The position numbers were made by a program, and so were the translations under genes. From the NCBI GenBank assembly GCA_964549275.1, contig CAZJUP010000012.1, forward strand, positions 4,234 through 68,233: DNA of 64,000 nt, read 5' to 3'. Below are positions 26,802 to 34,310 of the stretch, piece after piece; position 1 is the stretch's first letter, and each line of letters starts with the position of its first letter. Below the pieces are notes generated by a model that did no database searches, was not told the DNA's origin, and worked only from the letters and a program-made list of their open reading frames with translations. Source of the stretch: CAZJUP01 sp964549275 (GTDB taxonomy: Bacteria; Fidelibacterota; Marinisomatia; Marinisomatales; TCS55).

Positions 26802-27419
26802 ATGAAGCAATTATCAATTGATACAGGATTAAAATCCACCTCAAGGGTTATTGCCTCCAGCGGTAATTTCCAAATTGAATTATTAAAGCATGTGGGAGAA
26901 GCAGATTTTCCTCAATTAATTGAAATTTCGAAAACCCTTGCGAAAGAATATGGAAAAAGAGCAGTATTAACAAAATCCACAATCCACCGCTATTTTAATA
27001 AACAGGGGTCCCTCCCTTTTATTGCACGGTACCGTGGAGAAATCATTGGTTATATTATTGGGGTTCCATTAGATGAATTAGGTCATGAACCTTGGGCACG
27101 GTTGGATGAAAACTTTGGAAAAAACAATACATTATACACCTATGCATTTATTGTTCTAGCCCAGTTTAAGGGGAATGGGTATGCAAAAATGCTGAAAAGA
27201 GTATTTTTAAGTTGGGCAAAAAAACGTGGGGATATTCGATTTGTTACCGGTCATGTAAAACTGGGTATATCATCTAAATTTACCGGTGAAATCCAAATTT
27301 TAACCAGAGTAAATAATTGGCAAGGAACCCAAAAAACATTCGAATATTATCGCCGAGATCTTGACCCCAAGCTCAAGGGAATGCAAAGACACAATCCCCC
27401 TCTGGCAAATAGAATTTAA
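26802..27419 (+). CDS. GNAT-family N-acetyltransferase
   Basis: A 205-residue protein. The acetyl-CoA binding core is recognisable: the strand IARYRGEIIGYIIGVP, then YTYAFIVLAQFKGNGYAKMLKRVFLSWAKKRG with the Q/R-x-x-G-x-G/A-type pyrophosphate loop (here QFKGNGYAK). The end is not typical of any subfamily I recognise, and the acceptor is unknown. It lies 4 bases after the methyltransferase gene and converges on the symporter gene, 29 bases away, with no obvious hairpin between. Confidence 0.78.
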   Translation: MKQLSIDTGLKSTSRVIASSGNFQIELLKHVGEADFPQLIEISKTLAKEYGKRAVLTKSTIHRYFNKQGSLPFIARYRGEIIGYIIGVPLDELGHEPWARLDENFGKNNTLYTYAFIVLAQFKGNGYAKMLKRVFLSWAKKRGDIRFVTGHVKLGISSKFTGEIQILTRVNNWQGTQKTFEYYRRDLDPKLKGMQRHNPPLANRI

Positions 27420-27448
27420 ACTATAGACTATTTAAGTTACTTTCCTTC

Positions 27449-28876
27449 TCATTTTCGAGCAGAAAGGCTAAAGATTACCAAGGATAAAATAGATATCGTA
27501 ATAGCCGGAAGGACTTCATCAACATTTTGATATATATACTCCGGGATTATACGCTGCATGAAAGCCGCTTCTTTCCAGATAAGTGTCATGATTGTGCCGG
27601 AAATAATTGAAGCAACGGCTCCTTCCTTCGTGGCCCTTTTCCAAAATAGTGCTGCAACAAGAGATGGAGTTATGGCAGCACCATATATGGTATAGGCGTA
27701 TAGTGCCCTTTCAAAAAATCCTTCCGATCGCGCAAATCCCAGAGAAACTACATAGGCTATGAGTCCCAATCCCAAGACGATTAGTCGACTTAATAAAACG
27801 ATGATCTTTTCATCGGCTTTAGGATTGAAGTATTTCAGGTAAATATCTCTTATGAGCGTGGTGGCAGGAACCAATAGAAAACTATCTGCAGTTGAGATGA
27901 TTATTCCAACAATAGTAGTCATCATAATAGCGCCTAAAAGTGGTGGTAATAGCTGATGCGCCGCAAAAATGAGTACATATCTTCCATTAGCAGCATCAGT
28001 AATCATGCTTGAGCTCACCCATGCCGAAGCAATAATCAGCAATTCAATGACAGCAGCTACGAAGACAAGTGTGTTTGTTGCTTTTGTTGCACCCTTGGCA
28101 TCCTTACTGGCAAAAAAGCGTTGATACATGTTGGCGTCACCCAGAACCAGAAGAAATGGTGGCAAACAAAAATTGATGATATCCAATAAAGAATACCGTC
28201 CATAAAACTCCATATGCTCTGGTTTTCCAAGGGCCATAAATGCAACAGTCATTCCATCCCAACCTCCTGCTTTTAACCAGAGTATGGGAAATGCAATCAT
28301 CAATGACAGTGTCATAATAATTCCATTCCCCACATCCGTGTAAGCTACACTAACCAATCCAGCAAGCATGGTATAAGCGATAATAAATACCGCGGCAATT
28401 ATTGTACCGGTGTGTTCCGAAATTAGGGGGACTCCCATTTCATCTGTTAAAACGGTTTTTAAAACTGCACCTCCGGCATTGTACTGGTAACTGACAATAA
28501 CCATATAAGCCATCACCAGGGCAATCACACTAAGAAGTCTGGCAACGTCTCCGTATCGATCACCGATGATTTCAGGTACAGTGAACTTTTCGTAAGATCG
28601 AACTTTTCCTGCGATTTTAGTTAAGAGAAAAATACCCAAAACTCCTCCAAGAGGAAGGATTAGCGCGGCCATTCCTGTATCATAGGTTTTACCAGCATTC
28701 CCCAAAATGGATCCCGTTCCTATCCATGTGGCGAGCATCGTACCTACTAGAATCCATGGAGTTAGTGTTCTTCCTGCGACAGAAAAATCTGATTGTGTCT
28801 TGATTTTCCGTGATTTGAAAACACCGATTCCAATCAGCGTAAATAAATACAGAGAGATTACGGCAATATGTAGCAT
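27449..28876 (-). CDS. Sodium:solute symporter (SSS family)
   Basis: A 475-residue protein with 12-13 hydrophobic segments. Family features are FSVAGRTLTPWILVGTMLATWIGTGS near residues 31-56 (sodium site in TM1), KFTVPEIIGDRYG near 96-108, and ISTADSFLLVPATTLIRDIY around 335. It imports a small solute driven by sodium. The substrate cannot be read; it is not the proline-type protein encoded at 58634-60076, with which it shares only the family fold. It is divergent from the DUF255 gene, with about 70 bases between. Confidence 0.88.
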   Translation of the reverse strand: MLHIAVISLYLFTLIGIGVFKSRKIKTQSDFSVAGRTLTPWILVGTMLATWIGTGSILGNAGKTYDTGMAALILPLGGVLGIFLLTKIAGKVRSYEKFTVPEIIGDRYGDVARLLSVIALVMAYMVIVSYQYNAGGAVLKTVLTDEMGVPLISEHTGTIIAAVFIIAYTMLAGLVSVAYTDVGNGIIMTLSLMIAFPILWLKAGGWDGMTVAFMALGKPEHMEFYGRYSLLDIINFCLPPFLLVLGDANMYQRFFASKDAKGATKATNTLVFVAAVIELLIIASAWVSSSMITDAANGRYVLIFAAHQLLPPLLGAIMMTTIVGIIISTADSFLLVPATTLIRDIYLKYFNPKADEKIIVLLSRLIVLGLGLIAYVVSLGFARSEGFFERALYAYTIYGAAITPSLVAALFWKRATKEGAVASIISGTIMTLIWKEAAFMQRIIPEYIYQNVDEVLPAITISILSLVIFSLSARK

Positions 28877-28949
28877 TTGTTTTCTATCTTGGTGATATGA
28901 AAGAAGCGAAATTAATTTCTACTTGGCCAAAATCCAAGAACAGCAACCC

Positions 28950-31109
28950 ATGATCCTAAATTTAATATTGGCAGTTTGCCTTCTTTCAGGAGTTATATGT
29001 TCTTCAAATAAAGATGATACTTCTCAACAGCAAAGAAAAAATGGTTTGAACCGACTGGCAAAAGAATCTAGTCCATACCTTCTTCAGCATGCGAACAATC
29101 CTGTGGAATGGTACCCTTGGGGAGAAGAGGCATTCGAAACGGCAAAAAAACTGGATCGACCGATATTTCTTTCCATTGGATATTCCACCTGCCACTGGTG
29201 TCATGTCATGGCTCATGAATCTTTTGAAGATCATGAAGTTGCTAAACAGCTGAACGATCACTATATCTCTATAAAAGTAGATCGGGAAGAACATCCGGAA
29301 ATTGACCATGTATATATGTCAGTGTGCCAGGTAATGACCGGTCGGGGTGGTTGGCCCCTCACGATTATCATGACACCGGAAAAGGAACCGTTTTTTGCTG
29401 GAACATATTTCCCAAAAAATGGTCGATCTGGACGGCCTGGTATGTTAGAACTCCTCCCAACTCTCAGTAAGGTTTGGACTCAAAATCGTGATGAAGTATT
29501 CAAACCAGTAGCGCAAGTTAAAAACTACTTGGAATCGTCCAACCCAAAGACTCACGGCGAAACAATTTCTAACCAAATATTTAATACAGCCTTCCATCAG
29601 TTTACAAAACGTTATGATGCTACCCATGGAGGATTCGGCATTCAGCCTAAATTTCCATCGCCACATAATTTAATTTTCCTAATACGGTATTCCCATATGA
29701 CCAAAAATACTTCTGCTATGGAAATGGCAGAACACACCCTTAAGCATATGCGATTTGGCGGAATGTATGACCACATTGGTTTGGGATTTCATCGGTATTC
29801 CACAGATAGAGAATGGCGAGTTCCCCACTTTGAAAAAATGCTTTATGATCAGGCCATGCTTGCTTTGGCATATACTGAAGCTTTTCACGCTACAAAGAAG
29901 ACATTTTATGGAAAAATAGTTCAGGAAATTTTCACGTATGTCCTAAGAGATATGACAGACAGTTCGGGAGGTTTTTATTCCGCTCAGGATGCTGATAGCG
30001 AAGGAGAAGAAGGAAAATTTTATCTTTGGTCTCTGAAAGAAGTAAATAAAATTCTTGGCAAAGATTCAGCTTTGTTTAAAGATATATATAAACTGAAAAA
30101 AATCGGGAATTTTAGAGATGAAACCACAGGGCAATATACAGGACAAAATATTTTAAATAGAGATAAAGAAATTGAAAAGATAGCATCACAACATGGTATT
30201 TCATTGAAAAAGCTGAAAATGAAAATGGATGCGTCAAGAAAAAAATTGTTCTCTGTTCGGAAAAAGCGGATTCATCCGCAGAAAGATGATAAAATCCTTA
30301 CGGATTGGAACGGATTAATGATAGCTGCTCTGGCGAAAGGAGGAAGTTTGTTGGACGATGACCACTATATTCAAGCTGCTGAAAAAGCGGCAAACTTCGC
30401 CCTGAATACGTTGCGAAATAAAGAGGGTCGACTGTTAAAACGTTATCGAAATGGGCAAGCAGGAATTCAATCTCACTTAGATGATTATGCATTCATGGTT
30501 TGGGGATTGCTGAATGTTTATGAAGCTTCATTCAAAATCGATTATTTAAAAGAAGCCATATCCTTGACAAATATTATGATTGCGGATTTTTGGGATGAAA
30601 AAAACGGTGGATTCTTTCTTGGAAGCGAGAAAGCAGAAAAACTTATCGTGAGGGCAAAAACCAGGTATGATGGTGCAATACCCTCAGGAAATTCCGTAGC
30701 AGCCATGAACTTATATCGATTGGGAAAAATAACAGGAAACCTTTCTTATATTGAAAGAGCGGATACCATCCTAAACCTCTTCTTTCAAGAAATTCAAAAA
30801 GCTCCTACCGGATATGCCTATATGCTGTCGGCTTTTATGTTTGACCAAGATAATCCCATAGAGGTGGTACTAGCAGGAGAAGCGGAACCTGAAACCATAG
30901 AATTACGAAAAAATCTGTTACAAGCTTATGTTCCGAGCAAGGTCATGTTATTTAAAAATATCAACAGACAAGAGTTATCTGGTATTGCGCCATGGACCGA
31001 AAACCAAGATATGCTTAATAAAAAACCGACTATATATATTTGCAGAGATTTTACGTGTAATCAACCCACAACTAACCTGGAAACAGCCTTAAAATATATC
31101 CATGAATAA
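28950..31109 (+). CDS. DUF255/YyaL-type thioredoxin-domain protein (SPATA20-like)
   Basis: About 719 residues from ATG 28950, chosen because it puts a hydrophobic leader (MILNLILAVCLLSGVIC) first; a TTG at 28923 would add nine residues. After the leader comes the DUF255 thioredoxin-like domain with SPYLLQHANNPVEW, the CHWCHVM redox pair and GRGGWPLT. A long alpha/alpha toroid resembling N-acylglucosamine epimerases follows (GGFGIQPKFPSPH, VPHFEKMLYDQAML, FYSAQDADSEGEEG). The family is widespread but its reaction is unknown. The export-like leader is uncommon for the family. Its 3' end overlaps a small ORF by 8 bases. Confidence 0.9.
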   Translation: MILNLILAVCLLSGVICSSNKDDTSQQQRKNGLNRLAKESSPYLLQHANNPVEWYPWGEEAFETAKKLDRPIFLSIGYSTCHWCHVMAHESFEDHEVAKQLNDHYISIKVDREEHPEIDHVYMSVCQVMTGRGGWPLTIIMTPEKEPFFAGTYFPKNGRSGRPGMLELLPTLSKVWTQNRDEVFKPVAQVKNYLESSNPKTHGETISNQIFNTAFHQFTKRYDATHGGFGIQPKFPSPHNLIFLIRYSHMTKNTSAMEMAEHTLKHMRFGGMYDHIGLGFHRYSTDREWRVPHFEKMLYDQAMLALAYTEAFHATKKTFYGKIVQEIFTYVLRDMTDSSGGFYSAQDADSEGEEGKFYLWSLKEVNKILGKDSALFKDIYKLKKIGNFRDETTGQYTGQNILNRDKEIEKIASQHGISLKKLKMKMDASRKKLFSVRKKRIHPQKDDKILTDWNGLMIAALAKGGSLLDDDHYIQAAEKAANFALNTLRNKEGRLLKRYRNGQAGIQSHLDDYAFMVWGLLNVYEASFKIDYLKEAISLTNIMIADFWDEKNGGFFLGSEKAEKLIVRAKTRYDGAIPSGNSVAAMNLYRLGKITGNLSYIERADTILNLFFQEIQKAPTGYAYMLSAFMFDQDNPIEVVLAGEAEPETIELRKNLLQAYVPSKVMLFKNINRQELSGIAPWTENQDMLNKKPTIYICRDFTCNQPTTNLETALKYIHE

Positions 31110-31317
31110 ACCCTTTTCTTCACGTTTAGGTGAACTCTTCGCCCATATCCAGGATCTGACAGATACCGTTGTTCATACGTTACTAAAACGCATGAATCCT
31201 GCGGAGACACAGGGTAAAAAGAATAAACTTTTAGGCTTTTTTTCATCCTTCGGTGATTCGTACTTTCAAAAATATACTGATATAAAAAAGAAAACAGATG
31301 AAGGAAAATCATCCTAA
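31102..31317 (+). CDS. Small hypothetical protein (71 aa)
   Basis: Starts with ATG inside the last eight bases of the DUF255 gene and ends 28 bases before the symporter start, filling the gap in a co-directional run. The product is helical and basic with many Lys/Ser and no cysteine or membrane segment. I recognise no family. Overlapping start-stop and operon position favour a real gene; the low complexity of the C-terminus and lack of homology argue for caution. Confidence 0.45.
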   Translation: MNKPFSSRLGELFAHIQDLTDTVVHTLLKRMNPAETQGKKNKLLGFFSSFGDSYFQKYTDIKKKTDEGKSS

Positions 31318-31345
31318 ATACATCAAAAAAAATTAGGGAATAAAT

Positions 31346-32578
31346 ATGAAACTTAAATTACACTGGCAGGTGCTAATTGCCATGGCACTGGGAACTATTT
31401 TTGCCCTTCTCTTCAAGGAAAATTCCCTTTTCGTAGCCCCTATTGGCACAATATTCATGCGTTTATTAAAAATGATTATTGTTCCCTTAATTCTATTCTC
31501 TATTACAAGTGGAGTGGCAAGCTTGGGAGACAGTAAAACTTTAGGCAGAATGGGGGCCAAAACATTTGGATACTATTTTTTGACTTCTATTTTTGCTATC
31601 TTGATTGGATTATTTTTAACCAATATTATTCAGCCGGGTGTTGGACTTGAATATAAGAGCGCAGACCATTCTTTTGACCCAGATTCCCTTCAAAAACCCG
31701 CATCATTGGGTGAAGTCATCATTCGAATGATTCCGTTAAATCCTATCAATGCTATGGCAAATGGTGATATCTTGGGAATTATTTTTTGGTCAATTCTTTT
31801 TGGATTCGCCATAACTCGATTATCTGGAAGACCCCAAGAAATGCTGACACATTTCTTCGATTATGGCTTTCAGGCCATGATGAAACTCACACATGGCATC
31901 ATCGCACTTTTACCATTTGGTGTATTTGGGTTAATCACAAAAGCAGTAGCCACAGCTGGTTTTGAATTATTTCAAGCGGTAGGGTTATACATGATAACCA
32001 TCTTGATTGGTCTGGCAATTCACTGGCTTATTACACTACCTATAATTTTTTATCTCTTTACTCGCATAAACCCCATTAAACATTTTAAAGCCATGGCTCC
32101 GGCATTCATGACAGCATTTTCTACGAGTTCCTCCGGTGCGACTCTCCCAGTGACGATGGATTGTGTTGAGAATGAAGCAGGGGTTTCTAACAAAACAACA
32201 AGCTTTGTATTACCGTTGGGTGCAACGATTAATATGGATGGAACGGCATTATATGAATGTGCAGGGGTTTTGTTTATTGCACAAGCGATTGGGTTCGATT
32301 TGGGAATCACACAACAAATTGTAATTGTTCTTACGGCATTTTTGGCCTCTGTTGGAGCTGCAGCCATTCCCTCTGCAGGTTTGGTAATGATTTTTGTGGT
32401 TTTAGATGCAGTGGGTCTCGGAAACCACCCCGATGTAGCCATTATCGTAGGGACCATGCTCGCAGTGGATAGACCCTTGGATATGTTAAGGACTATGGTC
32501 AATGTCACCAGTGATAGCATTGGTGCAGCTTTTGTTGCCACCAGTGAGGGAGAAACCGGGCTTTACCCGAATCAATAA
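31346..32578 (+). CDS. Dicarboxylate/amino acid:cation symporter (DAACS family)
   Basis: A 410-residue GltP/DctA-like importer of acidic amino acids or C4-dicarboxylates, driven by Na+ or H+. Family signatures are all present: the serine-rich reentrant loop AFSTSSSGATLPVT (about residues 255-268), the NMDGT motif in TM7 (LGATINMDGTALYE), the second hairpin IPSAG, and the substrate-binding TM8 with VDRPLDMLRTMVNVTSD. Asp and Arg in TM8 (DRxxDMxRT) favour an acidic substrate. A candidate ribosome binding site, AGGGAATAA, precedes the ATG. No classical terminator follows; the next 200 bases contain only loose inverted repeats. Confidence 0.93.
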   Translation: MKLKLHWQVLIAMALGTIFALLFKENSLFVAPIGTIFMRLLKMIIVPLILFSITSGVASLGDSKTLGRMGAKTFGYYFLTSIFAILIGLFLTNIIQPGVGLEYKSADHSFDPDSLQKPASLGEVIIRMIPLNPINAMANGDILGIIFWSILFGFAITRLSGRPQEMLTHFFDYGFQAMMKLTHGIIALLPFGVFGLITKAVATAGFELFQAVGLYMITILIGLAIHWLITLPIIFYLFTRINPIKHFKAMAPAFMTAFSTSSSGATLPVTMDCVENEAGVSNKTTSFVLPLGATINMDGTALYECAGVLFIAQAIGFDLGITQQIVIVLTAFLASVGAAAIPSAGLVMIFVVLDAVGLGNHPDVAIIVGTMLAVDRPLDMLRTMVNVTSDSIGAAFVATSEGETGLYPNQ

Positions 32579-32787
32579 ATATTCCCGGTAACATACACAT
32601 CCCGGTTACAAATTAATATCAGGATGTGTTCAATTCCTGTAACCTATTATCAATTGGCAGATTATTTTTTCAACAACTATTTGTTAAAAAGCTGGACGCT
32701 TAAAATAACGTATATAATAGTTCCCCATAGATTTATCATGAGTATAAGAAAATTCTCCTAAAAATAATTATATCCCTCCTGAAATAT
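32579..32787. other. Intergenic region without a recognisable gene
   Basis: No coding sequence with a plausible start is visible. Just after the symporter stop, inverted repeats overlap one another: ACACATCC (32595-32602) with GGATGTGT (32622-32629), and GGTTA/TAACC enclosing CAGGA/TCCTG (32604-32644). None is followed by a T-run, so a termination role is doubtful. A perfect TATAAT occurs at 32713-32718 but has no convincing -35 at the right distance. Confidence 0.5.
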
Positions 32788-32816
32788 TTGGAAAAAGGAA
32801 CTCTGCACAGTAATTT
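32788..32816 (+). promoter_or_regulatory. Candidate sigma-70-like promoter for the structured RNA
   Basis: TTGGAA (32788-32793) and TAATTT (32811-32816) are separated by exactly 17 bases. A start near 32823 would place the first strand of the RNA's closing helix about 14 bases into the transcript. The -10 box is a 4 of 6 match to consensus. Confidence 0.5.
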
Positions 32817-32822
32817 CGACTA

Positions 32823-33048
32823 AGCTTTTTAACACTTTCCGTTCCGGTCATTGAATTTCAGGATCGTCAACATCGAATCCTTGAGTACTTTTCACGGGCT
32901 CAAAAAACAGGCCTTTTCTGCATTAGTGGGATCAAGGAAGTTTGCTGAGTCCGGAGAGCTCTACCGTGACTCACGGATCCTTGAAATCAGGTCCGGAACG
33001 GAATCATTTAAAAACCCCTTTGGTCTCCAAGGGGGTTTTCATTTTTTC
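32823..33048 (+). ncRNA. Candidate structured small RNA, 6S-like layout
   Basis: About 220 bases between a promoter-like sequence and a terminator, without a convincing ORF. Pairing read directly: closing helix TTCCGTTCCGG (32837-32847) with CCGGAACGGAA (32993-33003), 11 bp perfect; second helix TTTCAGGATC (32856-32865) with GATCCTTGAAA (32976-32986), one bulge; apical helix TCCTTGA (32878-32884) with TCAAGGA (32932-32938); and a side hairpin TGAGTCCGG (32946-32954) with CCG-T-GACTCA (32964-32973). A long closing stem, an open centre with a hairpin on the 3' side and an apical stem-loop is the 6S RNA architecture, but no sequence signature confirms that. The identity is open; the existence of a folded RNA is better supported. 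Confidence 0.6.
33010..33048. terminator. Bidirectional terminator shared by the structured RNA and hflX
   Basis: AAAACCCCTTTGG (33011-33023) pairs with CCAAGGGGGTTTT (33027-33039) around TCT, with one wobble pair. On the plus strand it is followed by CATTTTTT; on the minus strand the hflX stop lies at its foot and TTTTT follows. One hairpin can therefore stop transcription from both sides. Confidence 0.88.
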
Positions 33049-34310
33049 TTATGGTTTAATATTTGATCAATACGCCATTTAGCACCCTTAATCTTCAACC
33101 GGACACCTTGCTCAACATATTCTCGTTCCAATACATCCACACCCTCTTGGGCTTGGGCCATCGCTCGTGATTGATCATAAGAAAATTCTAATTCAGCCAC
33201 TGAATAATTTTCATCCATGATACCCATAATTTTTTCTAAAAGTTTTTCCAATCGCAAATGATTCAGCGCTGAAACCATTACTGCATCGGGATAATTTCGT
33301 TTATACCCATTCAAGAGCCCATGATTTTCCAGACTGTCTATCTTATTTAGAACCAATAAAGTTTTATGCCGGTCCGCCCCCAAATCTTTCAATACATCTG
33401 AAATTGTGTTTAAATGATCCGGTAGTTGGGGTGATGAGGCATCAGCAACAACCAAAATAAGATCTGCCTCTATCACTTCTTTTAAAGTACTCCGAAAACT
33501 CGCCACTAAATGATGAGGAAGCTTTCGAACAAATCCCACAGTATCACTCATGAGAATGGTATGAGATTCATCTAAGTTTACCGATCTTACTGTGGTATCC
33601 AATGTGGCAAATAGCTGGTCTTGGATGAATACATCGGCCCCGCTAACAGCCTTCATGAGCGTGGACTTCCCTGCATTTGTGTAGCCTACTAAAGCTACCC
33701 GAAAGGTTTTTTTTCGACGTTTACTTTGGGTTTCTCTTTCTCGGGAAATTTTCTCCAAATCCTGTTTTAATTTCGATATACGAGTACGGATCAACCTCCG
33801 GTCCACTTCAATCTGAGTTTCGCCTGCCCCCGCTCGGGTACCAATCCCCCCCATTTGACGCTCCAAGTGTGTCCATTGCCGAGTCAACCTCGGAAGCATA
33901 TATTCCAGCTGTGCCAATTCTACCTGTGTTTTGGCTTCTCTTGTTTGGGCATGTTGACGAAAAATATCTAAAATGAGTGCACTCCGATCTATCACCTTAA
34001 TATTTTTCTCCAAACTTGAGTAGTTTTTAATCTGCGCTGGGCTCAAATCATCGTCAAATATAACCAAAGAAACACCCAAGGTCTCTGCTTGAGCCATCAC
34101 TTGTTCCGCTTTCCCTTTCCCTACAAAATAGGCAGGATTGACCCTCGCCAGCTTTTGAGTTATTATTCCTGTTACCTCAGCTCCTGCTGTTTCTGCGAGG
34201 AGAGTCAATTCCTTCAAATGATCATCCACCATATGTTCATCATTCGTGCCATGGATAACTCCCACTAACAACGCTTTTTCCTTTTTAAGGATTTTCGAAG
34301 TTTCCATCAT
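33039..34310 (-). CDS. hflX: GTPase HflX
   Basis: A ribosome-splitting GTPase of heat and antibiotic stress. The start is set at ATG 34308-34310 because it overlaps the upstream stop as ATGA and begins MMETSKIL just before the HflX N-terminal domain; the longer frame would run 97 bases into the neighbour and adds unrelated residues. The 423-residue product has the HflX domain (LVIFDDDLSPAQIKN; RLTRQWTHLERQMGGIGTRAGAGETQIE linker), then the G domain: G1 GYTNAGKST, G3 DTVGFVRKLP and G4 NKID. It ends at the shared terminator. Confidence 0.95.
   Translation of the reverse strand: MMETSKILKKEKALLVGVIHGTNDEHMVDDHLKELTLLAETAGAEVTGIITQKLARVNPAYFVGKGKAEQVMAQAETLGVSLVIFDDDLSPAQIKNYSSLEKNIKVIDRSALILDIFRQHAQTREAKTQVELAQLEYMLPRLTRQWTHLERQMGGIGTRAGAGETQIEVDRRLIRTRISKLKQDLEKISRERETQSKRRKKTFRVALVGYTNAGKSTLMKAVSGADVFIQDQLFATLDTTVRSVNLDESHTILMSDTVGFVRKLPHHLVASFRSTLKEVIEADLILVVADASSPQLPDHLNTISDVLKDLGADRHKTLLVLNKIDSLENHGLLNGYKRNYPDAVMVSALNHLRLEKLLEKIMGIMDENYSVAELEFSYDQSRAMAQAQEGVDVLEREYVEQGVRLKIKGAKWRIDQILNHKKK

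Noticed and set aside
32050..32541. 163-residue minus-strand ORF antisense to the DAACS symporter
   Set aside because: Covers the conserved membrane motifs of the symporter; the product is low in family character and lacks a start with a ribosome site.
32983..33010. TCAGGTCCGGAA, identical to the core of bacterial SRP RNA domain IV
   Set aside because: In SRP RNA this is followed by GGAAGCA to close a GGAA tetraloop. Here an extra C follows, and the same bases form the 11-bp perfect closing helix with 32837-32847, which is far more stable. The rest of the SRP fold is absent.
32851..33066. 71-residue plus-strand ORF over the structured RNA
   Set aside because: It runs through the terminator hairpin, has no ribosome binding site and its sequence is dictated by the paired RNA arms.
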